The translations under genes were made by a program, and so were the position numbers. The notes beneath the pieces are model-generated. The model was not told the DNA's origin. It did no database searches and worked only from the letters and a program-made list of their open reading frames with translations. Shown one piece after another: positions 9,396 to 17,267 of a DNA stretch of 64,000 nucleotides. The stretch comes from Enterobacter hormaechei subsp. hoffmannii. Its GTDB lineage: Bacteria > Pseudomonadota > Gammaproteobacteria > Enterobacterales > Enterobacteriaceae. Position 1 is the first letter of the stretch; the number at the start of each line of letters is the position of its first letter. The stretch spans positions 1,116,001-1,180,000 of the forward strand of contig NZ_CP017186.1 of the NCBI RefSeq assembly GCF_001729745.1. Reading direction: 5' to 3'.

Positions 9396-9824
9396 ATGAA
9401 AAAATATTTACTCATCGCGTTGAGCTTTCTGGCTATCACCAGTCCGGCGAGTTACGCTGGCATCCGATCGCTGGTGGAGGATGGCACGGTTCTGCAGAGC
9501 CAAATTATTACGCATACCCGAGAAGGGTATCACCCGCTGCGTACCTTAACCGCGGGCACGATTGGTGGCGTAGTGGGTCACCAGTTCGGTAACGGCAAAG
9601 GGAAAACCGCCATGACGGTAGCCGGTGCAACAGCCGGGGCTGCGGCTTCTCATAACCGGCAGTCTAACGAACTGGCAGCACAGGAAGTGAAGTTACTTAT
9701 CAAGACTCAATCCGGGCAGACTATTCAGGTGGTGCAGCACAATAATGGTTTGACATTTAACCCTGGCGACAAAGTTCGTATCATCACAACGGGTTCTAAT
9801 ACCACCGTGGAAAAATCATACTAA
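9396..9824 (+). CDS. exported glycine-zipper protein
   Basis: Protein of 142 residues with a signal peptide (LLIALSFLAITSPASYA) that has no lipobox cysteine, so it is probably not a lipoprotein. Residues 51-86 form a glycine zipper with two glycine/alanine-rich hydrophobic stretches (TAGTIGGVVGHQFG and MTVAGATAGAAAS), the arrangement found in SlyB/Pcp-type envelope proteins. A soluble C-terminal part with a predicted beta structure follows (VRIITTGSNTTVEKSY). It probably associates with the outer membrane or peptidoglycan region. The next gene starts 10 bases later, so they may be co-transcribed. The specific role is unknown. Confidence 0.7.
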   Translation: MKKYLLIALSFLAITSPASYAGIRSLVEDGTVLQSQIITHTREGYHPLRTLTAGTIGGVVGHQFGNGKGKTAMTVAGATAGAAASHNRQSNELAAQEVKLLIKTQSGQTIQVVQHNNGLTFNPGDKVRIITTGSNTTVEKSY

Positions 9825-9834
9825 GCACATTATT

Positions 9835-10554
9835 ATGATTACAAAAATGAAATACCGTGGTTTTCACGTCTGTTATAAAAATAACGATACACGATACCTG
9901 GAAATACTGGGCGATATATTGTCCTGTAATGTAAAACGACTCAGCGTTCAGATGGTATTTAAAAGCCTTCCGCATACCCACGTCTCTTTACTGAATACCC
10001 CCTACGGACAGTTTGTATTAAAGATTTACTCCCCCAGGAAAAAAAGGATAGAAAAATTTTTCAAATCGTTTTTTACGCCCAACCCCAACGAAAATTTGAT
10101 TGAGCGGATCGACTATGCTGGCAGGCAAGGTCATACCTTCCCGAATGATTTTTATCTCCTGGCTGAACGCCGGATTTTCAGATTCGCAAAAATCTCGCTC
10201 ATGTTGTTTGAGTATGTCCCCGGTCCGGAGTTACGCGTTCTTCCCACGATCACGCCGGACATAAAGCGTGAAATCCGACACAGTATGCAGAAAATGCACA
10301 ATCTGAAAATCATTTCCGGCGATGCGCACGGCGGGAACTTCATCCTGAGTGAAAAAGGAATAAGGATCATCGATCTGTCCGGGAAGCATTGTAACGCGAA
10401 AAGGATTGTTGAAGACAACGTGACGGCCAGCCTGCGCATTGGTATTCCCATTGAATCCCACCGGCGTTGGGAAAAACGCCTGATCGCAAAAAAGATCAGA
10501 CGACACCATAAAATCGTCCAGAGGAAGTATCTGGCGCGTTCAAATACCGCTTAA
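9835..10554 (+). CDS. waaY: LPS core heptose(II) kinase, WaaY (RfaY)-like
   Basis: About 239 residues resembling WaaY, the cytoplasmic kinase that phosphorylates heptose II of the lipopolysaccharide inner core. The kinase-like motifs are clear: TPYGQFVLKIYSPRKKR with the ATP-binding lysine, FPNDFYLLAERR, the catalytic loop SGDAHGGNFIL and the metal-binding IIDLSGK. Length matches the family (about 230). In Enterobacteriaceae waaY normally sits in the waa core operon; here it is alone after an envelope gene. It also has no clear ribosome site, so it may depend on coupling with the gene before it. An in-frame ATG at 9847 is an alternative start. It is A+T-richer than its neighbours, compatible with transfer. 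Confidence 0.8.
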   Translation: MITKMKYRGFHVCYKNNDTRYLEILGDILSCNVKRLSVQMVFKSLPHTHVSLLNTPYGQFVLKIYSPRKKRIEKFFKSFFTPNPNENLIERIDYAGRQGHTFPNDFYLLAERRIFRFAKISLMLFEYVPGPELRVLPTITPDIKREIRHSMQKMHNLKIISGDAHGGNFILSEKGIRIIDLSGKHCNAKRIVEDNVTASLRIGIPIESHRRWEKRLIAKKIRRHHKIVQRKYLARSNTA

Positions 10555-10703
10555 ACCCTTTATTCATGCAGGACAACAGCCTGTTATAAAAGAATTTTCC
10601 CTGGTATATGGCATTTTCGCCAATCCTCTACCATGCTCATTACACCTCACCGTTTCGCGTGGGGGCTTTTCGTAGTTGCTCATTAATCTTAAGGAAAAAG
10701 TTT

Positions 10704-10979
10704 ATGAAAAAAACGACTGCTATTTTGTTGGGCACCGCGTTTCTGTTTACCACCAACGCCTTTGCGGCTGAAATGATGACAAAAAACGAATTCGAAAAAG
10801 TTGAGTCTCAGTACGAAAAAATCGGTACCGTGAGCACGGCTAACGAAGTCTCTGTCGACGATGCGAAAAAAGAGCTGGTCGAAAAGGCCGATAAAGAAGG
10901 TGCTGATGTACTGGTGCTGACTTCCGGTAATACAAACAACAAAATTCACGGCACCGCCGATATTTACAAGAAAAAATAA
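10704..10979 (+). CDS. yahO: periplasmic DUF1471 protein YahO
   Basis: Small exported protein of 91 residues. The signal peptide ([15 protein letters not shown]) is followed by [20 protein letters not shown] and a C-terminal [20 protein letters not shown], the YahO member of the DUF1471 (BhsA/McbA/YhcN) family of stress-linked periplasmic proteins. The start at 10704 has a good ribosome site (AAGGAAA); a longer frame from 10608 exists but would bury the signal peptide. It forms its own unit, ended by a hairpin. The molecular role is not established. Confidence 0.9.
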   Translation: MKKTTAILLGTAFLFTTNAFAAEMMTKNEFEKVESQYEKIGTVSTANEVSVDDAKKELVEKADKEGADVLVLTSGNTNNKIHGTADIYKKK

Positions 10980-10986
10980 TGCTTTA

Positions 10987-11012
10987 GCAACCACCCCTTT
11001 CTGGGGTGGTTG
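10987..11012 (+). terminator. hairpin after yahO
   Basis: GCAACCACCCC, loop TTTCT, GGGGTGGTTG: a strong 10-base stem directly after the yahO stop. The T-run is poor (TGTGCGCC), so intrinsic termination may be inefficient. Confidence 0.6.
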
Positions 11013-11088
11013 TGCGCCATACTTCTCCCCCACATCGTTTTTAGCCTCTTCTCGCGCAGTGCTCCTCGTTGACGCTTGATTATGTAAG

Positions 11089-11107
11089 CATAATGCGTAT
11101 AGTTCTC
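11089..11107. promoter_or_regulatory. possible Fur box upstream of the TonB-dependent receptor
   Basis: CATAATGCGTATAGTTCTC matches the 19-base Fur consensus at about 12 positions, and a second A+T-rich half (CATTTGCATTTC) follows. Iron control is expected for a siderophore receptor, but the match alone is modest. Confidence 0.3.
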
Positions 11108-11134
11108 ATTTGCATTTCATTTGATAAATACTAA

Positions 11135-11156
11135 GGCCCGACAACGGGCCATTTTT
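11135..11156 (+). terminator. terminator-like hairpin in the receptor leader
   Basis: GGCCCG-ACAA-CGGGCC followed by ATTTTT has the form of an intrinsic terminator, yet it ends only 22 bases before the ATG of the receptor at 11179 and lies after the probable promoter region. It may be a leader attenuator or a leftover terminator of an upstream transcript. Confidence 0.5.
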
Positions 11157-11178
11157 GCGCGCACGTTAAGAGCTCATT

Positions 11179-13362
11179 ATGAACAACACCACAATGCACA
11201 AAACGCTGCTGGCGATTGCCATCGGCGCGGTTACACACTCCGCCTTTGCGGCGGAAGAGAAAAAAGAGGACACCATCGTGGTCCAGTCCACGGCGGGGAG
11301 TGATTTCAAACCCGGCGGTGACCAGCTGCTTCCGGCCTTCCTCGACGGCCAGGTGGCTAACGGCGGACGTATGGGGATGCTCGGGCAGCAGAACGCCATG
11401 GACGTGCCGTTCAACATCATTAGCTACACCTCGAAGCTGGTGGAAGATCAGCAGGCGAAAACCATTGCTGACGTGGTCGCTAACGACGCGGGCGTGCAGT
11501 TCGTTCAGGGGTACGGCAACAGCGCGGAAACCTTCCGTATCCGCGGCCTGAAGTTTGACGGCGACGATATGACCTTTGGCGGATTGTCTGGCGTACTGCC
11601 GCGTCAGGTGGTGGATGCCCAGATGGTTGACCGCATCGAGATCTTCAAAGGGGCCAACTCCCTGATGAACGGCGCGGCCAGCTCGGGCGTGGGCGGGATG
11701 ATCAACCTTGAGCCAAAACACGCGGGCGACATCCCGCAGGCGAAAGTGGGCGTCGACTACACCTCGGATTCCCAGATTGGCACCACGCTGGATGCGGGGC
11801 GTCGCTTTGGCGATAACGACCAGTTCGGCGCGCGGGTGAACCTTGTGCATCGTGAAGGCGAAACCGGCGTGCCGAACGACCGCCGCCGCACCACGCTGCT
11901 CTCCACCGGTCTGGATTACAAAGGTGACCGTTTCCGCACCTCGCTGGACCTGGGCTATCAGAAAAAAACCTTCCACGGCAGCCCGACCAGCGTCAACATC
12001 TCGGCGGTGGACTTCGTGCCTGAACCACCGAAGAACGATCGCAACTTCTCGCAGAAGTGGGCCTACAGCGATATCGAAAACGAATTCGGCATGTGGCGCA
12101 GCGAGTACGACATCACCGATAGCTGGACGGCCTATACCGGCCTCGGCGCACAGCACGCGCACGAAGAGGGGATCTACAGCGCCCCGAAGTTGATGGATAA
12201 AAGCGGTAATGCGACGGTCAGCCGCCTTGATACCAACCGCATCAGTGATTCCGTCAGCGGCATGGCGGGCATTCGCGGTAACTTCATGACCGGCTTCGTC
12301 TCGCACAAGGTGAATGTCGGGTATTCGGCGATGACCAAAAACGAAAAAATCGCGTGGAAAATGTCTGCCGCGGCGGATAACCCGACCACCAACATCTACC
12401 ACAACACCGGCGTTGCTATGCCGGACAGCAGCAACTTCAGCGGCTCAGGCGGCAAATACAGCGATCCGCTGACCAGTGGGCGCACCCGCACGCAGGGCTG
12501 GCTGTTGAGCGATACCCTGGGCGTGCTGGACGACAAACTGCTGTTTACCGCAGGCGCACGCCATCAGAAAGTGGTGATTCGCGGGTACAACAAAATTACC
12601 GGTGCGGAAAACGACGCGGACGGTTTTGACGGTAGCCGCTGGATGCCAACCTACGGCGTGGTCTATAAGCCGTGGGAGGAAATTTCCCTCTACGCCAACC
12701 ACACCGAGGCGTTACAGCCCGGTGAAACTGCGCCTCGCTCAGCAAACAACTACGGCCAGAGCACCGGTATCGTGCACTCTAAGCAGAACGAAGTGGGTGT
12801 AAAGGCGGACTTTGGCCGCGTGGGCGGCTCCCTGGCACTGTTTGAGATCAAAATGCCGTCGGCTATCCTCGACGACAGCGGCCACTACGGCCTGGACGCT
12901 GAACAGCGTAACCGTGGCGTGGAGCTGAACGTTTTCGGCGAGCCAACGCTCGGGATGCGTCTGAACGCCAGCGCCACCTGGCTTCAGGCCGAGCTGACCA
13001 AAACTAAAAACGGCGTGAACCAGGGGAACGACGCGATCGGTATTCCGAGCTTCTACGCCGTGCTGGGGGCAGAATACGATATCAAGCCGATTGAGGGCCT
13101 GACGGCGACCGCGCGCGTTAACCACTCCGGCACGCAGTATGCTGACCTGGCGAATACCAAAAAGCTGGACAGCTACACCACGCTGGATCTGGGCATGCGC
13201 TATCGCTTCGCGGTGAACCACAATGAAAACCAGATGACCGTGCGCGCAGGCATCGACAACGTGACCAACGAGAACTACTGGTCAAGCGTGGATGATTCCG
13301 GTACTTACATCACTCAGGGCGAGCCGCGTACCTTTAAGGTCTCGGTTGGCTACGAGTTCTAA
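11179..13362 (+). CDS. TonB-dependent siderophore receptor (FcuA-like)
   Basis: Outer-membrane receptor of 727 residues for ferric siderophore uptake energised by TonB-ExbBD. A signal peptide (LLAIAIGAVTHSAFA) is followed by a TonB box (DTIVV, residues 31-35), and the plug domain shows the usual motifs (SAETFRIRGLKFDGDD, VDRIEIFKGANSLMNG, GGMINLEPK). The 22-strand barrel ends in the outer-membrane signature VSVGYEF with a terminal phenylalanine. It stands alone, without siderophore biosynthesis genes, so it probably takes up a xenosiderophore. Similarity to Yersinia FcuA (ferrichrome) is my recollection, and the ligand is uncertain. Confidence 0.88.
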   Translation: MNNTTMHKTLLAIAIGAVTHSAFAAEEKKEDTIVVQSTAGSDFKPGGDQLLPAFLDGQVANGGRMGMLGQQNAMDVPFNIISYTSKLVEDQQAKTIADVVANDAGVQFVQGYGNSAETFRIRGLKFDGDDMTFGGLSGVLPRQVVDAQMVDRIEIFKGANSLMNGAASSGVGGMINLEPKHAGDIPQAKVGVDYTSDSQIGTTLDAGRRFGDNDQFGARVNLVHREGETGVPNDRRRTTLLSTGLDYKGDRFRTSLDLGYQKKTFHGSPTSVNISAVDFVPEPPKNDRNFSQKWAYSDIENEFGMWRSEYDITDSWTAYTGLGAQHAHEEGIYSAPKLMDKSGNATVSRLDTNRISDSVSGMAGIRGNFMTGFVSHKVNVGYSAMTKNEKIAWKMSAAADNPTTNIYHNTGVAMPDSSNFSGSGGKYSDPLTSGRTRTQGWLLSDTLGVLDDKLLFTAGARHQKVVIRGYNKITGAENDADGFDGSRWMPTYGVVYKPWEEISLYANHTEALQPGETAPRSANNYGQSTGIVHSKQNEVGVKADFGRVGGSLALFEIKMPSAILDDSGHYGLDAEQRNRGVELNVFGEPTLGMRLNASATWLQAELTKTKNGVNQGNDAIGIPSFYAVLGAEYDIKPIEGLTATARVNHSGTQYADLANTKKLDSYTTLDLGMRYRFAVNHNENQMTVRAGIDNVTNENYWSSVDDSGTYITQGEPRTFKVSVGYEF

Positions 13363-13489
13363 GCGTTCCACCTCGTTATCCGGGGCAGGGACGCCCCAAT
13401 CCCTTCGTTGTCGTGTTATAAAATTGTAATAAAAGCTTCTTACACTGGTCGCCACATCCTTACCTCTTGGCCAATGACAGGAAGCCGCT

Positions 13490-15463
13490 ATGGGCAGACC
13501 CCTCAAATCCGTATTTAAAAAAGAACATCGCGACGATATCAGTAACCGCAGCGCTAACCCGGTATTCTCCGAGGTGGCAGAGGTGTTCCTCTCCCGCCGC
13601 CGTTTTCTCCAGATGGGGGCCGTAGCGGGGGCAGCCGTATCATTCCCGTATCTGATCACACCCGAGAATGCCATTGCCGCGGTCTCAAAACCGTCCGCGC
13701 TGGCAAAAGCGGTTTCCCTGGGCTTTACCAGCATCGACGTCTCCACGGAAGATACGGTCAGGGTGCCGGAAGGCTATATTGCCCGTCCGTTCTATCGCTG
13801 GGGCGATCCGACAGGCATCAAAAACAACATGCCGGCGTTTAAACCGGACGCCAGCAATACCACAGACGAACAGGCCGTGCAGGCGGGCATGCACCACGAC
13901 GGCATGGCGTGGTTTAGCCTGCCGCAGGGGGGGCAAAGCCCGGAGCATGGCCTGCTGGCGCTGAACCATGAATACATCGACAACGGAATGCTGTTTACGG
14001 ACGGTACGGCGAACTGGAGCCTCGACAAAGCCCGCAAGGGGCAGAACGCGATGGGCGTGTCGGTGGTGGAAGTGAAAAAAACGGGCAACGGCTGGGAGGT
14101 GGTGCGTCCGTCTTCGTTCGCCCGCCGTATTACCGTCAATACGCCGATGCAGCTTACCGGCCCGGCGCGGCATCAGGACTTAATGAAAACCGCCGCCGAT
14201 CCGCAGGGGGAACGCGTTCTGGGCACCATGCAGAACTGCGCCAACGGCCACACGCCGTGGGGGACCTATCTCACCTGCGAGGAGAACTGGTCGGACATAT
14301 TTGTGAAAAAAGCCGATCTCAACCCGCTGGAAAAACGCTACGGCATTAGCGACAGCGATGAATCATACCGCTGGAACGAGGTGGATGAGCGGTTCAGCGT
14401 CGATAAAACCCCTAACGAACCCAACCGTTTCGGCTGGGTGGTGGAGATCGATCCCTACAACCCGACCTCCACGCCGCGCAAGCACACCGCGCTGGGCCGC
14501 TTCAAGCATGAGGGGGCAGCCGTCACGCTCGCCGCCGATAATCGCGTGGTGGTTTATATGGGTGACGACCAAAAGTTTGAGTACATCTATAAATTTGTTT
14601 CGGATAAAAAATACGATCCCGCGAACCGCGAAGCCAATATGCAGCTGCTGACGTCCGGCACGCTGTACGTCGCCAGGTTCAACGAAAACGGCAGCGGCGA
14701 CTGGCTGCCGCTTGTCTTCGGGCAAAATGGCCTGGATAAAAGCAACGGTTTTGCAAGCCAGGGCGATCTGCTGATTAAAACCCGTCTGGCGGCCGACGTG
14801 GTGGGGGCAACGAAGATGGATCGCCCCGAGTGGATAGCCGTCGATCCGCACGCCAGCGGCAGCGTCTACTGTACGCTCACCAACAACAGCGATTGCGGGA
14901 AAGAGGGCAAGGCACCGGTCGATGCTGCTAACCCGCGCGCCAACAACGTGTACGGGCATATTATGCACTGGCTCGAAGAGGGGGCCGATCCTGCCGCCTC
15001 ACGCTTTAAGTGGGATATTCTGGTCATGGCCGGGCGCACCGACGGCGACGATCCGAAGGCCAAAGGCTCGATGCAGGGCGCGGAATTTGGCAGCCCGGAC
15101 GGCCTGTCGTTTGACCACCAGGGCGTCCTGTGGATCCAGACCGATGTCTCCTCCAGCACCATCAATAAGAAAGCGTACGAGGGGATGGGCAATAACCAGA
15201 TGGTGGCTACCATTCCAGGCACCAACGAGTATCGCCGATTCCTGACCGGGCCGCGCGGGTGCGAAATCACCGGCATTGCATTTACGCCAGACAACCGGAC
15301 GCTGTTTATCAACATTCAGCATCCGGGGGAGGGTGGGGATGATATTACCGACCCGGCCAACCCTCGCGCTGTTTCCAGCTGGCCAGACGCGAGCCCGAAC
15401 GGGCGTCCGCGATCGTCAACGGTGGTGATCGTCAAAGCAGACGGCGGGATCATCGGGTCGTGA
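13490..15463 (+). CDS. phoX: Tat-exported PhoX-family phosphatase (DUF839)
   Basis: Protein of 657 residues of the PhoX type, a calcium- and iron-dependent phosphatase acting in the periplasm. A twin-arginine signal is visible at residues 35-40 (SRRRFL) followed by a hydrophobic stretch (GAVAGAAVSF), so it is exported folded. The family core CANGHTPWGTYLTCEENW contains the active-site cysteine region, and further blocks include GRFKHEGAAV, YMGDDQKFEYIYKFV and GSPDGLSFDHQGVLWIQTD. It is monocistronic. No convincing Pho box was found upstream, so control by phosphate is unproven. Activity on phosphate esters is inferred from the family. Confidence 0.85.
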   Translation: MGRPLKSVFKKEHRDDISNRSANPVFSEVAEVFLSRRRFLQMGAVAGAAVSFPYLITPENAIAAVSKPSALAKAVSLGFTSIDVSTEDTVRVPEGYIARPFYRWGDPTGIKNNMPAFKPDASNTTDEQAVQAGMHHDGMAWFSLPQGGQSPEHGLLALNHEYIDNGMLFTDGTANWSLDKARKGQNAMGVSVVEVKKTGNGWEVVRPSSFARRITVNTPMQLTGPARHQDLMKTAADPQGERVLGTMQNCANGHTPWGTYLTCEENWSDIFVKKADLNPLEKRYGISDSDESYRWNEVDERFSVDKTPNEPNRFGWVVEIDPYNPTSTPRKHTALGRFKHEGAAVTLAADNRVVVYMGDDQKFEYIYKFVSDKKYDPANREANMQLLTSGTLYVARFNENGSGDWLPLVFGQNGLDKSNGFASQGDLLIKTRLAADVVGATKMDRPEWIAVDPHASGSVYCTLTNNSDCGKEGKAPVDAANPRANNVYGHIMHWLEEGADPAASRFKWDILVMAGRTDGDDPKAKGSMQGAEFGSPDGLSFDHQGVLWIQTDVSSSTINKKAYEGMGNNQMVATIPGTNEYRRFLTGPRGCEITGIAFTPDNRTLFINIQHPGEGGDDITDPANPRAVSSWPDASPNGRPRSSTVVIVKADGGIIGS

Positions 15464-15565
15464 CGTTTATCAGCCGGGCGCATGCGCTGGCCCGGCGTTA
15501 AGCTTGCTACCACCAGCATGAAGTGTTAAAACGTGCCCCTTCTAAAAAAGAGACAGGGGTAGGGC

Positions 15566-16951
15566 GTGAAAGACGCGTCATCCGCTTCAGGCCATGGTAG
15601 CGCTGAAGCTTCGTCGGATCAGAGTCCGACGCTGCAACGTGGTTTGCAAAATCGACATATTCAGTTAATTGCCCTTGGCGGCGCGATCGGTACCGGGCTG
15701 TTTCTCGGCATCGGCCCCGCCATTCAAATGGCTGGCCCGGCGGTTCTGCTGGGTTACGCTCTCGCAGGGATTATCGCCTTCCTGATCATGCGCCAGCTCG
15801 GCGAGATGGTTGTTGAAGAGCCGGTGTCCGGCTCCTTCGCGCATTTTGCCTATAAATACTGGGGTCCGTTCGCAGGCTTCCTCTCCGGCTGGAACTACTG
15901 GGTGATGTTCGTGCTGGTGGGTATGGCGGAGCTGACCGCCGCAGGCATCTATATGCAGTACTGGCTGCCGGATGTCCCGACGTGGATCTGGGCGGCGGCC
16001 TTCTTCATCATTATTAACGCCGTTAACCTTGTGAACGTGCGCCTGTATGGCGAGACCGAGTTCTGGTTTGCGCTGATCAAGGTGCTGGCGATTATCGGCA
16101 TGATCGGCTTTGGCCTGTGGCTGCTGTTCTCCGGCCACGGCGGCGAGCGTGCATCGATCGACAACCTGTGGCAGCACGGCGGCTTCCTGGCGACTGGCTG
16201 GAAAGGGCTGATCCTCTCGCTGGCGGTCATTATGTTCTCCTTTGGCGGTCTGGAGCTGATAGGTATTACCGCTGCCGAAGCGCGCGATCCGCACAAAAGC
16301 ATTCCGAAAGCGGTCAACCAGGTGGTGTACCGTATCCTGCTGTTCTATATCGGCTCGCTGGTGGTGCTGCTGGCGCTCTATCCGTGGGTGGAAGTAAAAT
16401 CTGACAGCAGCCCGTTCGTGATGATCTTCCATGACCTGAACAGCAACGTGGTGGCTTCCGCGCTGAACTTCGTCATTCTGGTGGCGTCTTTGTCGGTGTA
16501 CAACAGCGGGGTTTACTCCAACAGCCGCATGCTGTTTGGCCTCTCCGTACAGGGCAACGCGCCGAAGTTCCTCACCCGCGTCAGCCGTCGCGGCGTGCCG
16601 ATCAATTCGCTGTTCCTTTCCGGCGCTATCACCTCGCTGGTGGTGCTGATCAACTATCTGCTGCCGAAAGAGGCGTTTGGCCTGCTGATGGCGCTGGTTG
16701 TCGCCACGCTGCTGCTGAACTGGATCATGATCTGCCTGGCGCACCTGCGCTTTCGCGCGGCGATGCGCCGCAAGGGGCGCGAGACGCAGTTCAAGGCGCT
16801 GCTCTATCCGGCGGGGAACTACATCTGTATCGCCTTCCTCGGCCTGATTCTGGTGCTGATGTGCACCATGGATGAGATGCGCCTGTCAGCGATGCTGCTG
16901 CCGGTGTGGGTGGTGTTCCTGTTTGTTGCCTTTAAACTCTCTCGAAGGTAA
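15566..16951 (+). CDS. pheP: phenylalanine:H+ symporter PheP
   Basis: Amino-acid/polyamine/organocation permease of 461 residues with about 12 membrane segments. It closely matches E. coli PheP along its length, for example NRHIQLIALGGAIGTGLFLG, PVSGSFAHFAYKYWGPFAGF and VPINSLFLSGAITSLVVL. It imports phenylalanine across the inner membrane with protons. The start is GTG behind AGGGGTAGGG; the N-terminal tail is slightly longer than in E. coli. In E. coli pheP is next to ybdG, whereas here four carbohydrate genes separate them. A strong terminator follows. Confidence 0.97.
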   Translation: MKDASSASGHGSAEASSDQSPTLQRGLQNRHIQLIALGGAIGTGLFLGIGPAIQMAGPAVLLGYALAGIIAFLIMRQLGEMVVEEPVSGSFAHFAYKYWGPFAGFLSGWNYWVMFVLVGMAELTAAGIYMQYWLPDVPTWIWAAAFFIIINAVNLVNVRLYGETEFWFALIKVLAIIGMIGFGLWLLFSGHGGERASIDNLWQHGGFLATGWKGLILSLAVIMFSFGGLELIGITAAEARDPHKSIPKAVNQVVYRILLFYIGSLVVLLALYPWVEVKSDSSPFVMIFHDLNSNVVASALNFVILVASLSVYNSGVYSNSRMLFGLSVQGNAPKFLTRVSRRGVPINSLFLSGAITSLVVLINYLLPKEAFGLLMALVVATLLLNWIMICLAHLRFRAAMRRKGRETQFKALLYPAGNYICIAFLGLILVLMCTMDEMRLSAMLLPVWVVFLFVAFKLSRR

Positions 16952-16957
16952 AAGCAA

Positions 16958-16982
16958 AACGGCAACCAGGTTGCCGTTTTTA
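16958..16982 (+). terminator. intrinsic terminator of pheP
   Basis: AACGGCAACC and GGTTGCCGTT form a perfect stem, followed by TTTTTA. It lies 7 bases after the pheP stop. Confidence 0.85.
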
Positions 16983-16991
16983 GTGTTTGCA

Positions 16992-17025
16992 CCCTCTCCC
17001 TGTGGGAGAGGGCCGGGGTGAGGGC
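16992..17025. repeat. extragenic palindrome, CCCTCTCCC family
   Basis: CCCTCTCCCTGTGGGAGAGGG followed by CCGGGGTGAGGGC. The same arms recur at 5402-5439, 37013-37060 and 61875-61980, always outside genes. Confidence 0.65.
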
Positions 17026-17055
17026 ACCAGACCGCACCACACTGCCCGCCTTCAC

Positions 17056-17137
17056 GCCCGGCACCGCTGCGCTTACCGGATCTACATGTTCGGGGACGTT
17101 ATTTAGTAGGCCGGGTAAGGCGAAGCCGCCACCCGGC
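17056..17137. repeat. REP/BIME-type palindromic pair
   Basis: Two inverted REP-like units: GCCCGGCACCGCTGCGCTTACCGG.. followed by GTAGGCCGGGTAAGGCGAAG..CACCCGGC. Equivalent units occur at 29638-29726 and 61072-61102. Confidence 0.8.
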
Positions 17138-17203
17138 ACCTCCGCTTCACCATTATCGTGACCCCTCTCCCAATTCTGTTTCGATCCACAGGATCTTTGT
17201 TTT

Positions 17204-17215
17204 GTAATCGATTAC
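17204..17215. promoter_or_regulatory. palindromic operator 1 of the carbohydrate cluster
   Basis: GTAATCGATTAC is a perfect 12-base palindrome with flanks TTT..TTTT identical to those of a second copy 31 bases downstream. The form (central CG, symmetric A+T flanks) is typical of LacI-family operators, and a LacI-type regulator closes the cluster. Confidence 0.75.
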
Positions 17216-17234
17216 TTTTCATTTGAACGAATTT

Positions 17235-17246
17235 GTAATCGATTAC
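17235..17246. promoter_or_regulatory. palindromic operator 2 of the carbohydrate cluster
   Basis: Second exact copy of GTAATCGATTAC within the shared context TTTGTAATCGATTACTTTT. The spacing of 31 bases is about three helical turns, so two dimers would bind the same face. It lies just upstream of the ribosome site of the MFS gene. Confidence 0.75.
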
Positions 17247-17267
17247 TTTTTCCGGGTGAGGCTTATC

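Noticed and set aside
11131..12402. Long reverse-strand open frame (423 codons) opposite the TonB receptor
   Set aside because: Histidine/arginine-rich shadow of the high-G+C receptor gene, with no ribosome site or family features.
13363..13489. Pho box upstream of the PhoX-type gene
   Set aside because: TTGTCGT and TTGTAAT half-sites are 16 bases apart, not the 11 of the Pho consensus.
15665..16744. Reverse-strand frame of 359 codons opposite pheP
   Set aside because: Glutamine/histidine-rich shadow without start signals; pheP covers it.
17223..17267. Upstream in-frame ATG of the MFS gene
   Set aside because: It would place the second operator inside the coding region and lacks a ribosome site; ATG at 17268 follows GGGTGAGG.
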